Assembly: GCA_934615145.1 (NCBI GenBank) | Contig: CAKTTM010000048.1 | Span: 1 to 10,098 of the forward strand | Source of the DNA: an uncultured Clostridia bacterium | GTDB taxonomy: Bacteria; Bacillota; Clostridia; Christensenellales; Aristaeellaceae | Direction: 5' to 3' | Length of the DNA stretch: 10,098 nt | Shown: positions 1 through 7,082 of the stretch, piece by piece | How positions within the stretch are numbered: the first letter of the stretch is position 1 | Layout: every line of letters begins with the position of its first letter | Made by a program: the position numbers and the translations under genes | Notes under the pieces: generated by a model | What the model saw: the letters and a program-made list of their open reading frames with translations, nothing else | The model's database searches: none | Told to the model about the DNA's origin: nothing

Positions 1-105
1 AAAGACTCTTCCCATTTCTCTTGCTCCCTTCGGTCCGCTCGATTGCATAAGGCGCAGAAGTTCCCGCATGATAAAAGGTGAATCATGATTCAGGTATTGG
101 TTCAT
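1..105 (-). CDS. 5' end of an unidentified gene, running off the left edge
   Basis: An uninterrupted frame of 35 codons begins at an ATG at 105-103 and is still open at base 1, so only the N-terminus is visible. The start begins MNQYLNHDSPFIMREL. A purine-rich stretch (GGATAGGG, then TAAGA) sits just upstream of the ATG, and a possible promoter lies about 50 bases further up, which favours a real gene over chance. The segment looks helical and basic (FIMRELLRLMQ, then a K/R-rich stretch). It vaguely recalls the first helix of small winged-helix regulators such as MarR, but this is a guess and I do not recognise the protein. If it is a regulator, it would be divergent from the hydrolase gene and could control it. 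An alternative is a chance open frame, since 35 codons is short. Confidence 0.5.
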   Translation of the reverse strand, partial: MNQYLNHDSPFIMRELLRLMQSSGPKGAREMGRVF

Positions 106-152
106 TCTTACCCTATCCTGGATGCGCTGTCAACGGTCAAAAATGGTATTTA

Positions 153-182
153 TTTATACATCATAGGTTTTCAGACTGCCAG
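153..182 (-). promoter_or_regulatory. possible promoter for the left-edge gene
   Basis: On the minus strand, TATAAA (158-153) is preceded after an 18-base spacer by CTGGCA (182-177), a 4-of-6 match to the -35 consensus. Transcription would begin near 146 and give a leader of about 40 bases before the ATG at 105. The region is AT-rich, so chance matches are likely and support is only moderate. Confidence 0.35.
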
Positions 183-326
183 CAATATCAATGTGTTATG
201 GAACTAACGAATAAAGTGAAGTGAATCACCTGAAACATGAACCGATCGTCACAATTTCGTCGCTTTTTCGTGCCGAAGGAAAAGACTCGGATATGCATAT
301 TCAGCTCAACCATGCATAAGGCCGCA

Positions 327-356
327 TTGACAGCGGCAGGATGCTACCCCTATAAT
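327..356 (+). promoter_or_regulatory. SigA-type promoter of the alpha/beta hydrolase gene
   Basis: TTGACA (327-332) and TATAAT (351-356) both match the consensus perfectly, with an 18-base spacer. Transcription should begin near 363, giving a leader of about 25 bases that carries the GAGGG ribosome binding site (377-381). I see no operator-like repeat overlapping it, so the gene may be expressed constitutively. Confidence 0.85.
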
Positions 357-388
357 CAGACTGGAATAACAGAAAAGAGGGCAGGCAT

Positions 389-1420
389 ATGGAGCACAAA
401 CGGCAGATACAGACCGCGCGGCGCAAGACCGCCTACTACCATCTGGGTGACAAGGGCAAGCCTCAGTTGCTGATGGTGCATGGCAATGCCTCATCGGCGG
501 CCTTCTTCTTTCCCACCATGCTGCAGCTGGCGCAGCACTTTGAGGTGGCGGCGCCTGACCTCAATGGCTTTGGCGATACCGAGGCCTCTCCCATCCATAG
601 CCCCAGCGCGCTAAAGGACTGGGCGCAGGACATCGACGCCTTCGCCGACGCCATTGGCTTTGAGCGCTTTGCGCTGCTGGGCTGGTCGCTGGGCGGCGGC
701 GTGGCCTGGCACTACGCCATCGAGCATGCCCAGCGCCTGAGCCAGCTGATACTGCTCTCGCCCATGTCGCCCTTTGGTTTTGGCGGCACGCGGGGTGAAG
801 AGGGGCAGATGTATGATGAGCAGGGCTGGGGCGCGCCGGGCGGCTTTGCCAATCCGCAGTTCATCCAGAAGCTGCATGAGAAGGACCTCAGCGACGACCC
901 CATGGCGGCCCGCCAGGTGCTGGCCAAGTCACTCTTTGCCGACGGATGGCCTATTGCGCAGGAGTGGCAGGATCTCTTTGTGCAGGAGCTGTTCAAGATC
1001 CGCCTGGACGAGGATTACTATCCAGGCGACTATCAGCCGCTGGCCAGCTTTCCCTATGTGCTGCCCGGCCAGCGCGGCATCTCCAACGCCTTGGTGCCGC
1101 AGTATGCCAATGCTTTAGCCTTCGCAGACATCAACCCTCAGCCGCCGGTGCTGTGGATACGCGGCGACAAGGATCAGCTGGTCAGCGACAAGAGCTTTTC
1201 CGATCTGGCCACCCTGGGCCAGTTGGGCCTGCTGCCGGGCTACCCCGGCGAGGAGGCCTTCCCCAGCCAACCCATGGTGGCCCAGACCCGCCATGTGCTG
1301 GAGAAGTACAGACAGAAGGGCGGTAGCTATGAGGAACTGGTCATGAGCGGCTGTGCCCATGCCAGCCATCTGGAGCAGCCTGAGGCCTTCGTGGCGGCGC
1401 TCAAGCGATTCATCGTATAG
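389..1420 (+). CDS. alpha/beta hydrolase with enlarged lid
   Basis: Probable soluble serine hydrolase of the alpha/beta-hydrolase fold, 343 residues. Visible elements are the oxyanion-loop motif VHGNASS (30-36), the strand APDLNGFGDTE (55-65), the nucleophile elbow GWSLGGG with Ser100, the acid in GDKDQLV (Asp262, or less likely Asp260) and a C-terminal histidine in GCAHASHLEQP (His324, or less likely His327). The ATG at 389 follows GAGGG with 7 bases of spacing. There is no signal peptide or membrane segment, so it should be cytoplasmic. The family core is usually 260-290 residues. Here about 160 residues separate nucleophile and acid, and about 60 separate acid and histidine, so two insertions probably build a lid over the active site. 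Substrate cannot be told; esterase, lipase or C-C hydrolase are all possible. The gene stands alone between its own promoter and a terminator. Confidence 0.85.
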   Translation: MEHKRQIQTARRKTAYYHLGDKGKPQLLMVHGNASSAAFFFPTMLQLAQHFEVAAPDLNGFGDTEASPIHSPSALKDWAQDIDAFADAIGFERFALLGWSLGGGVAWHYAIEHAQRLSQLILLSPMSPFGFGGTRGEEGQMYDEQGWGAPGGFANPQFIQKLHEKDLSDDPMAARQVLAKSLFADGWPIAQEWQDLFVQELFKIRLDEDYYPGDYQPLASFPYVLPGQRGISNALVPQYANALAFADINPQPPVLWIRGDKDQLVSDKSFSDLATLGQLGLLPGYPGEEAFPSQPMVAQTRHVLEKYRQKGGSYEELVMSGCAHASHLEQPEAFVAALKRFIV

Positions 1421-1430
1421 GTGCATTAAG

Positions 1431-1468
1431 AAATCGGCGGCCGCCTCAGAAGGCGACCGCCGATTTTT
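1431..1468. terminator. bidirectional intrinsic terminator between hydrolase gene and asnS
   Basis: A 16-base stem (1431-1446 pairing with 1451-1466) has a CAGA loop and a single internal mismatch (C1441 against A1456), which becomes a G-U pair in minus-strand RNA. A run of five T (1464-1468) follows on the plus side. It lies between two converging genes. The T-run is much better on the plus side; on the minus side only three U follow the stem, so it should stop hydrolase transcripts well and asnS transcripts less strongly. Confidence 0.85.
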
Positions 1469-1484
1469 GCTTTGATAATAGTGT

Positions 1485-2873
1485 TTAGAACTCTGCGTTG
1501 CCCACGGTGCGGGGGAAGGGCAGCACATCGCGTATGTTCGAGATGCCTGTCAAATACATGATCAGCCGCTCAAAGCCCATGCCAAAGCCGGCGTGGGGCA
1601 CGGTGCCATAGCGCCTCAGGTCGATATACCAGTCGTAGCTGGCCTCGTCCAGGCCCATGTCCTGGATGCGCTGCTGCAGCCTGTCCAGCCTTTCCTCACG
1701 CTGGCTGCCGCCGATCAGCTCGCCAATGCCGGGCACCAGCATGTCCACCGCGGCCACCGTCTTGCCGTCGTCGTTCATGCGCATGTAGAAGGCCTTGATG
1801 TCCTTGGGATAGTCATGCACAAAGACCGGGCGGCCAAAGTGCTCTTCCGTCAGGTAGCGCTCATGCTCGGTCTGCAGGTCCATGCCCCAGCTGACCGGGT
1901 ACTCAAAGGCCTTGCCGGATGCTTTGAGGATGTCGATGGCATCGGTATAGCTCACCCGGGCGAAGTCAGAATTCAGCACATGGTTGAGCCGCTCCAGCAG
2001 GCCTTTGTCGATGAAGTTGTTAAGAAACTGCAGCTCATCGGGCGCTTTGTCCATCACATCGCGGATGATATAGCGCAGCATGTCCTCTGCCAGCGCCATG
2101 TTGTCACTTAGGTCGGCAAAGGCAATCTCCGGCTCGATCATCCAGAACTCCGCCGCGTGGCGGGCGGTGTTGCTGTTCTCCGCACGGAAGGTGGGGCCAA
2201 AGGTATAGATATCGCGGAAGGCCATGCACAGCGCCTCGCCGTTGAGCTGGCCTGACACCGTCAGGCTGGCAGGCTTGCCAAAGAAATCCTCATGGTAGTT
2301 GACCTGGCCCTTGTCGTTACGGGGCACATTGTTCATGTCAAGCGTGGTGACATGGAACATCTCGCCCGCGCCCTCGGCATCGCTGGTGGTGATGATGGGC
2401 GTGTGGGCATAGATAAAGCCGCGACCAGCAAAATAGCTGTGGATGGCCTGCGCCGCCAGCGAGCGGATGCGGAAGGCCGCGTAGAAGGTATTGCTGCGCG
2501 GACGCAGGTGGGCGATGGTGCGCAGGAACTCAAAGCTGTGGCGCTTCTTTTGCAGCGGGTAGTCCGCCTCGCTCAAGCCCACGATCTGCACCTGCTCGGC
2601 CTTGAGCTCAAAGGGCTGCTTCATCTGAGGGGTCAGCACCAGCCGGCCGGTGATGGCCAGCGCGCTGCCCAGCGTCACCTTGGTGACCTCTTTGAAGTTG
2701 CCCAGGCTCTCATCGCAGACGATCTGCAGGGATTTGAAGTGGCTGCCGTCGTTGAGCTCGATGAAGGCAAAGGCCTTGCTGTCGCGCAGCGTGCGCACCC
2801 AGCCGGAGACCTTGATCAGGCTGCCGTCTTCTGGCGCCTTTGCGTAAAGTGTTGAAATCAGTGTCGTGTCCAA
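1485..2873 (-). CDS. asnS: asparagine--tRNA ligase (AsnRS)
   Basis: Class II aminoacyl-tRNA synthetase that charges tRNA-Asn with asparagine using ATP, in the cytoplasm. The N-terminal OB-fold anticodon-binding domain is seen at about 19-100 ([20 protein letters not shown]). The catalytic domain shows motif 2 ([20 protein letters not shown], 228-247), which fits AsnRS rather than AspRS, and motif 3 ([15 protein letters not shown], 429-443). I place the start at TTG 2873-2871. GGAGGG within the last codons of the upstream glucokinase gene serves as its ribosome binding site, and the resulting 462 residues match the usual AsnRS length of about 463. An upstream in-frame ATG at 2897-2895 would give 470 residues with an atypical head and extend deep into glucokinase. 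It is the last gene of hprK-glucokinase-asnS, with 4 bases between the glucokinase stop and the TTG. No T-box or attenuator is visible, so expression probably depends on the operon promoter. Confidence 0.96.
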   Translation of the reverse strand: MDTTLISTLYAKAPEDGSLIKVSGWVRTLRDSKAFAFIELNDGSHFKSLQIVCDESLGNFKEVTKVTLGSALAITGRLVLTPQMKQPFELKAEQVQIVGLSEADYPLQKKRHSFEFLRTIAHLRPRSNTFYAAFRIRSLAAQAIHSYFAGRGFIYAHTPIITTSDAEGAGEMFHVTTLDMNNVPRNDKGQVNYHEDFFGKPASLTVSGQLNGEALCMAFRDIYTFGPTFRAENSNTARHAAEFWMIEPEIAFADLSDNMALAEDMLRYIIRDVMDKAPDELQFLNNFIDKGLLERLNHVLNSDFARVSYTDAIDILKASGKAFEYPVSWGMDLQTEHERYLTEEHFGRPVFVHDYPKDIKAFYMRMNDDGKTVAAVDMLVPGIGELIGGSQREERLDRLQQRIQDMGLDEASYDWYIDLRRYGTVPHAGFGMGFERLIMYLTGISNIRDVLPFPRTVGNAEF

Positions 2874-2877
2874 GAGA

Positions 2878-3852
2878 TCAGATCCCTCCCTCGGCATAGT
2901 CAAGCCCCAGGCGGCTGAGCAGTGCGGCGCCGATGATGCCCGCGTCATTGCCAAGCCTGGCCAGCGCAATCTGCGAATAAGGCAAGGTCTTGAACATCAA
3001 ATATCGCGGCAGCTTTTCCCGCACCGCCTCCAGCAGGAACTCGCCCGCGTGGCTGATGCCGCCGCCCAGCACGATCATGTCCGGATCCAGGAAGGAGATG
3101 ATGGTGTTGACGGCCAGGGCCAGATACTTGGTATAGCGGTTAAAGACCTTCAGCGCCAGCTCGTCGCCCGCCTTGGCCAGGTCCATCACGATGCGGCCGG
3201 TGATCTTGTCCTTGTCGCCGCCGGCGGCCTGCATGATGGCAGACTGAGGATGCTGGGCGCATATCTCGCCCGCCATGCGGATCAGCCCGGTGGCCGAGCA
3301 ATAGCGCTCCAGGCAGCCGTCCTTGCCGCAGGTGCAGGGCACGCCGTCCACCTCCAGGGTGAGGTGACCTATCTCGCTGGCGACGCCGTGGGCGCCGGTC
3401 CAGGGCTTGCCATCGATGACGATGCCGCCGCCCACGCCCGTGCCCAGCGTCAGGAAGACGCTGGAGTGTAAGCCTTTGCTGACACCTGCCACCGACTCGG
3501 CAAAGCCTGCCACCGTGGCGTCGTTATCGATCAGCACGGGGACATTCATGTACTTTTGCAGCTCGTCGCGCAGCGGGATATTGTGCCAGCCCAGGTTGGT
3601 GCAGAAGATGACCATGCCGGTCTTGTTGTCCGCCACGCCAGGGATACCGATGCCGATGCCAGCCACGCTGTCCAGCGTCTGCCCGGCCAGTTCCAGCGCT
3701 TTCAGGCTGCAGGAGGCCATGTCGCGCACTACCTCCTGGTAGGGGCGGTTGGCCAGCGTCGCGGCCTCAGCCTTGGCCAGTATCCTGCCTGCGTCATCCA
3801 CGATGCCCGCCTTGATCTGGGTGCCGCCCAGATCGATGCCGATATAATACAT
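2878..3852 (-). CDS. glk: ROK-family glucokinase
   Basis: ATP-dependent sugar kinase, most likely glucose to glucose-6-phosphate at the head of glycolysis. The 324 residues are the usual ROK length. Visible motifs are the phosphate-binding loop [15 protein letters not shown] (5-19), GIGIPG (67-72), the catalytic Asp in LIDNDATV (Asp111), the second phosphate loop [10 protein letters not shown] (135-144), EIGH (His163) and the ROK zinc motif [10 protein letters not shown] (173-182), with Cys173, Cys175 and Cys180 joining His163 as zinc ligands. The C-terminal part has the adenosine-binding VLGGGIS (261-267). The protein has no N-terminal helix-turn-helix, so it is a kinase rather than a ROK repressor. 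The ATG at 3852-3850 follows GGAGGG with 6 bases of spacing. It lies 33 bases after hprK in the same operon. Sugar specificity within ROK (glucose, mannose, fructose, N-acetylmannosamine) cannot be fixed from sequence alone. Confidence 0.92.
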   Translation of the reverse strand: MYYIGIDLGGTQIKAGIVDDAGRILAKAEAATLANRPYQEVVRDMASCSLKALELAGQTLDSVAGIGIGIPGVADNKTGMVIFCTNLGWHNIPLRDELQKYMNVPVLIDNDATVAGFAESVAGVSKGLHSSVFLTLGTGVGGGIVIDGKPWTGAHGVASEIGHLTLEVDGVPCTCGKDGCLERYCSATGLIRMAGEICAQHPQSAIMQAAGGDKDKITGRIVMDLAKAGDELALKVFNRYTKYLALAVNTIISFLDPDMIVLGGGISHAGEFLLEAVREKLPRYLMFKTLPYSQIALARLGNDAGIIGAALLSRLGLDYAEGGI

Positions 3853-3885
3853 AAGGGTCCCTCCGTTATGATAATGATGCTGATA

Positions 3886-4812
3886 TTATTGTGCAGGCTG
3901 TATGCCGTTCATCATGTCATTGAGCCTGCGATCGAGCTCCTGCGCGGCGGAATAGCCCAATTGCTTGAGGCTGTAGTTGCGCGCCGCCACCTCGATGATG
4001 ATGGCCAGGTTGCGTCCGGGGCGCACGGGGATGACCATCAGCGGGATACGCACATCCATGATGCTGGTGTATTCCTCCGTCAGGCCCAGGCGGTCGTATT
4101 CCTTTTTTTCCTTCCAGTTCTCCAGGTGGATCTCCATGTCGATGGACTTGCTCATCAGCACGGCGCCCACGCCATACATGGCCCTGATATCGATGATGCC
4201 GATACCGCGTATCTCCATGAAGTGACGAACGGTCTCTGGCGATTCGCCCGTCAGGCGGTCGGCCGATACCTTGCGGATGTCCACGATGTCGTCTGCCACC
4301 AGCTGGTGGCCGCGCTTGATCAATTCCAGCGCCGACTCGCTCTTGCCTACACCCGATTCACCCGTGATCAGGATGCCCACGCCATAGACATCCACCAGCA
4401 CCGCGTGGCGGGTGGTGCGGGGGGCCAGCACCTTGGACAGGTAGAGGATGGCATCGACGATAAAGGTGGTGGTGCCGATCTGCGACTGCATCAGCGGCAC
4501 ATTGCGGCTCTTTGCCAGCTCCACCAGCTCCGGATGCGGCGTCAGCCCGCGGCAGACGATGATGACCGGTATATCATAGGTAAAGAAGCGCTCCAGGCAC
4601 AGGCGCCTCTCCTGGCTGCTGAGGGATTCCAGGTAGCTCATCTCCACATTGCCCATCACCTGCGGCCGCTCGTAGGCAAAATGCTCGTAGAAGCCTACGA
4701 ACTCCAGCCCCGGCCGGTTGATCTCGGCGGAGACGATATCCCACTCCGTGTTGGTGGAGGGCACCAGCACCTCCAGGTTCAGCGCCTGAGCAAAGTCCTG
4801 TGCGTTGACCAT
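3886..4812 (-). CDS. hprK: HPr kinase/phosphorylase (HPrK/P)
   Basis: Bifunctional enzyme that phosphorylates the serine of HPr (Ser46 in well-studied species) when glycolytic intermediates are high and removes the phosphate when inorganic phosphate is high. It controls catabolite repression and sugar uptake. The 308 residues match the family length of about 310. The N-terminal regulatory domain occupies about 1-128. The kinase domain has the conserved histidine in RHAVLVDVYGVG (His136), the Walker A loop GESGVGKS (151-158), LVADDIVDIRK (171-181), the family signature EIRGIGIIDI (200-209) and the K3 loop IPVRPGRNLAIIIEVAA (261-277), so all catalytic elements look intact. The ATG at 4812 is chosen because AAGGTGG lies 5 bases upstream and homologues start here; the frame stays open to 5010, but that extension crosses the promoter. 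It is first in the operon with glucokinase and asnS. HPr and CcpA genes are not in this window. Confidence 0.95.
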   Translation of the reverse strand: MVNAQDFAQALNLEVLVPSTNTEWDIVSAEINRPGLEFVGFYEHFAYERPQVMGNVEMSYLESLSSQERRLCLERFFTYDIPVIIVCRGLTPHPELVELAKSRNVPLMQSQIGTTTFIVDAILYLSKVLAPRTTRHAVLVDVYGVGILITGESGVGKSESALELIKRGHQLVADDIVDIRKVSADRLTGESPETVRHFMEIRGIGIIDIRAMYGVGAVLMSKSIDMEIHLENWKEKKEYDRLGLTEEYTSIMDVRIPLMVIPVRPGRNLAIIIEVAARNYSLKQLGYSAAQELDRRLNDMMNGIQPAQ

Positions 4813-4852
4813 ACAATCCACCTTCCTTGGCGCAGCGCCCATTGGTACGCGC

Positions 4853-4881
4853 ATTATACATGATTTCACCAGTGCTGCCAA
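4853..4881 (-). promoter_or_regulatory. promoter of the hprK-glucokinase-asnS operon
   Basis: On the minus strand TTGGCA (4881-4876, 5 of 6 consensus) and a perfect TATAAT (4858-4853) are separated by 17 bases. Transcription should start near 4846, leaving a leader of about 34 bases before the hprK ATG. It is back to back with the degV promoter, the two -35 boxes being only 21 bases apart. No consensus catabolite-responsive (cre) site is visible here. Confidence 0.85.
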
Positions 4882-4902
4882 GCCGCCAGGCGCCCCAAAG
4901 CG

Positions 4903-4931
4903 TTGACGCGGCAGGCAATTCTTGATAAACT
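4903..4931 (+). promoter_or_regulatory. promoter of the degV-recO unit, extended -10
   Basis: TTGACG (4903-4908, 5 of 6) and TAAACT (4926-4931, 4 of 6) are separated by 17 bases, and a TGn extension (4923-4925) directly precedes the -10 box and compensates for its weak match. Transcription should start near 4938, giving a short leader that contains the ribosome binding site GAGGGGG (4949-4955). Confidence 0.75.
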
Positions 4932-4940
4932 GCCAGCAGT
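4929..4940. repeat. small palindrome at the degV start point (possible operator)
   Basis: ACTGC (4929-4933) and GCAGT (4936-4940) form a perfect inverted repeat around a CA centre. It spans the last bases of the degV -10 box and the predicted start of transcription, where a repressor would act. The arms are short, so it may be chance, and no regulator in the window is a clear candidate. Confidence 0.25.
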
Positions 4941-4964
4941 GACAAGACGAGGGGGATGGGATAG

Positions 4965-5834
4965 ATGTATTGGATCCTGTCGGATATTGGCAGTGACCTG
5001 CCAAAGACATTTGTGGATAGATATGAGAACTTCCGCCTGCTACCCATGCCCTACCGCATGGACGGCAAGGAGCTAAGCTACCAGGTGGGCGATGAGCTCA
5101 ATGCCTCTGAGATATACGCCAAGCTGTCCGCCGGCACCACTATCACCACCGCGCAGATCACGGTGGAGAGCTATACCAGCATGTTTACTGACTTGGCCCA
5201 GAAGGGCGAGCAGGTGCTGTGCATCACGCTGTCGGGCGGCATCTCGGGCTCGGTGCAGTCGGCCCAGGTGGCGCGCTCCATGGTGCTGGAGCAATACCCG
5301 CAGGCGCAGATCACCATTGTCGATTCGCTCTGCGCCTCGCTTGGCTTTGGCCTGCTGACCAAGTATGCGCTGACCAACCGCGCCAATGGCATGAGCCTGG
5401 AGGACAACGCCAACTGGCTGCTGCAAAACAGGCTGCGCCTGATCCACTGGTTCACGGTGGACGACTTGAACTTCCTCTTCCGCGGCGGGCGGGTCACCCG
5501 GTCGTCTGCGGTGCTGGGCAGCATGCTGCGCATCAAGCCTATCCTCTTTGTCAATGACGAGGGCAAGCTGATGCCCTTTGAGAAGGTGCAGGGCCGCAAG
5601 AAGTCGCTCAAGACCCTGGCGGACAAGGCGCTGCAGCACGCTGTGCCCAAAGAGGGGCAGGACATCTTCATCAGCCATGGCAACTGTGAAGAGGACGCGC
5701 AGTATGTGGCCGACCTGGTCAAGGAAGGCATGCCCCATCACGGCGAGATACTGATATCCCCTTGCAGCACCATCATCGGCGCGCACGCGGGCCCTGGGAC
5801 GATGGCCATCTTCTTTATGGGTGACAAGCGCTGA
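4965..5834 (+). CDS. DegV family (FakB-type) fatty-acid-binding protein
   Basis: Member of the DegV family, whose characterised relatives (FakB) bind a fatty acid and present it to the kinase FakA for phosphorylation and phospholipid synthesis. The 289 residues are normal length. Visible family features are the N-terminal SDIGSDLPK (6-14), the loop TTAQIT (61-66) in the place of the usual TSQP-type motif, LSGGISGSVQSA (89-100), LNFLFRGGRVTRS (168-180), LRIKPIL (188-194), ISHGN (236-240) and the C-terminal GPGTMAIFF (276-284). The ATG at 4965 follows GAGGGGG with 9 bases of spacing. It is first in a unit with recO, which starts 1 base after its stop. FakA and an HTH regulator are not visible nearby, so lipid specificity and partner are inferred. 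The binding loop departs from consensus (Ala63, Ile65, Gly91), which may change the ligand. Confidence 0.88.
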   Translation: MYWILSDIGSDLPKTFVDRYENFRLLPMPYRMDGKELSYQVGDELNASEIYAKLSAGTTITTAQITVESYTSMFTDLAQKGEQVLCITLSGGISGSVQSAQVARSMVLEQYPQAQITIVDSLCASLGFGLLTKYALTNRANGMSLEDNANWLLQNRLRLIHWFTVDDLNFLFRGGRVTRSSAVLGSMLRIKPILFVNDEGKLMPFEKVQGRKKSLKTLADKALQHAVPKEGQDIFISHGNCEEDAQYVADLVKEGMPHHGEILISPCSTIIGAHAGPGTMAIFFMGDKR

Positions 5835-5835
5835 C

Positions 5836-6570
5836 ATGGCCTATCTGACCAGCCAGGCGCTGGTGCTGCGCCACGCGAACTACCGCGAGCATGACAGGGT
5901 GCTCACCCTGCTGACCCCCCAGCGCGGCCGCGTGGAGGCGCTGTGCCGGGGCTGCCGCAAGCCAAAGAGCCCGCTGCTGGCCGCCAGCGAGCTTTTTTGT
6001 TTGGGCGAGTATGTGCTGTACAAGGGCAAGGGCCATGAGATGGTGACCGCCTGCCAGGTGCAGGACAGCTTTTATCCTTTGCGCGAGGATTATGACAGGC
6101 TCAGCTATGCCTCGCTGATGCTCAGCGCCGCTGAGATCGCGGCGCAAAGCGAGCAGCCGGCCGAGCACCTGATGATACTGCTCACCCGCTCGCTTGGGCG
6201 GCTGAGCTATAGCGATCTTGACCCGGCCCAGGTGACGGCCGCCTTCTTGCTGCACTATGCCTCGCTGATGGGCATCAAGCCCAGGCTCAACCACTGTGCC
6301 CTGTGCCAGCGCCCGCTGGCGGCGCAGGAGGCGGCCTGGCTGGATCCTTTGGCGGGCGGGGTGGTCTGCGCCGCCTGCCGCAGGCCAGAGGCCGCAGCGC
6401 CCCGCTTGGACGCGGCCAGCATCGCCTGGCTGCGCCAGGTGCTCAGCCAGGGGATAGACAAAGCGGAGCCTGTGTCAACACAAGCCCCGCTGATGCCTTT
6501 GAAACGCTATGTGGAAACCCTGCTGGATCGCCGCCTGCCCACCCTGCCGGAGTATGTGGCCAGGCTATAG
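5836..6570 (+). CDS. recO: DNA repair protein RecO
   Basis: Recombination mediator that with RecR (and RecF) loads RecA onto SSB-coated single-stranded DNA in gap repair. The 244 residues are a typical length. The N-terminal OB fold is at about 1-80 (TSQALVLRHANYREHDRVLT, 5-24), followed by a helical domain. A zinc-finger-like four-cysteine site is visible with Cys154 and Cys157 (HCALCQRP) and Cys178 and Cys181 (VCAACRRP), the arrangement found in many RecO proteins. I chose ATG 5836 because family members begin near this point. An in-frame GTG at 5821 would overlap degV and has no ribosome binding site. The site for 5836 is modest (GGGTGA, 11 bases upstream, inside degV), so translation may be coupled to degV, which ends 1 base before. 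The 3' end overlaps the converging gene by the 6 bases holding both stop codons. Confidence 0.92.
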   Translation: MAYLTSQALVLRHANYREHDRVLTLLTPQRGRVEALCRGCRKPKSPLLAASELFCLGEYVLYKGKGHEMVTACQVQDSFYPLREDYDRLSYASLMLSAAEIAAQSEQPAEHLMILLTRSLGRLSYSDLDPAQVTAAFLLHYASLMGIKPRLNHCALCQRPLAAQEAAWLDPLAGGVVCAACRRPEAAAPRLDAASIAWLRQVLSQGIDKAEPVSTQAPLMPLKRYVETLLDRRLPTLPEYVARL

Positions 6571-7047
6571 GATGCGCAGCTGCACCTTGCTACGGGAATA
6601 GATTAGCATGTCTTTGTGCCGGCGGCGCATGGTAAAGCTAAAGCCATACTCCATCCGCCCGTTGGCGCGATAGACGCGGTAGCGGCTCATCCGGTAGACA
6701 TCATTGTGCGAAAACTGGGGGAAATCCTCCTGCAGCAATTGCGCGATCAGGCGCGGGTAGGCGTCTGAGCGCAGGCCATTGCCATTGTGCTTGAAGTCAA
6801 AGTTGAGCAGCGTATGCGATGGGTAGACCGAGGTGACAGTGACGCCATGCTGCTCCACCCGCAGCTGATCGATATCGTAGTGATCGATCAGGTAGGCGAT
6901 CTTACGGAACAGTCTGATATATAGGCTGCTCTTGCGCAGCTGGGCCAGGCGCCGCCGCTCCCGTCTTTTGAGGCTGCCGCAGTAGATCAGCAGCGCCAGC
7001 GCGGTGATCACCCAAAGAAAAACCAGCGATTCAGCCAAAGAAATCAT
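6565..7047 (-). CDS. unidentified membrane-anchored protein
   Basis: I do not recognise this 160-residue protein. It has one N-terminal hydrophobic segment (about 7-24, SLVFLWVITALALLIY), then a strongly basic stretch (KRRERRR, 27-33), which by the positive-inside rule puts the following domain in the cytoplasm. Residues 40-160 form a soluble, probably alpha/beta domain rich in Tyr and Arg, ending in a basic C-terminus (RRRHKDMLIYSRSKVQLRIL). No enzyme motif is evident. It is likely real: it has its own extended -10 promoter, and its 3' end is fitted exactly to recO, with overlap limited to the stop codons. The ATG at 7047 has a weak or distant ribosome binding site (GGAAAGGG 12 bases upstream), so the start is less certain than the frame. 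It appears to be transcribed alone. No terminator separates it from recO, so the two transcripts should overlap at their 3' ends. Confidence 0.75.
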   Translation of the reverse strand: MISLAESLVFLWVITALALLIYCGSLKRRERRRLAQLRKSSLYIRLFRKIAYLIDHYDIDQLRVEQHGVTVTSVYPSHTLLNFDFKHNGNGLRSDAYPRLIAQLLQEDFPQFSHNDVYRMSRYRVYRANGRMEYGFSFTMRRRHKDMLIYSRSKVQLRIL

Positions 7048-7082
7048 CGCCTGATGCAGCCCTTTCCTACAATATGTAGTGG

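Noticed and set aside
79..92. Perfect 14-base palindrome TGAATCATGATTCA
   Set aside because: About one such palindrome is expected by chance in 10 kb. It falls inside the putative left-edge coding frame, not at a promoter.
106..388. Search for an RNA gene, riboswitch or small gene in the left spacer
   Set aside because: Apart from the two promoters and the short repeats noted, I see no stable long stem, conserved riboswitch core or small frame with a ribosome binding site.
237..473. Plus-strand open frame of 78 codons before and into the hydrolase gene
   Set aside because: It has no ribosome binding site, spans the hydrolase promoter and overlaps the N-terminus of the hydrolase in another frame.
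1593..3471. Several plus-strand open frames of 170-200 codons antisense to asnS and glucokinase
   Set aside because: They mirror the codon periodicity of the real minus-strand genes and show no recognisable domain or start signal.
3556..4863. Long plus-strand open frame (435 codons) across glucokinase and hprK
   Set aside because: It is antisense to two confidently identified genes, has a His/Gln/Ala-rich composition typical of reverse-frame translation of GC-rich DNA, and has no ribosome binding site or family motif.
4813..4964. Catabolite-responsive element (cre) near hprK
   Set aside because: No match to the TGNAANCGNWNNCA-like consensus could be found on either strand in the promoter region.
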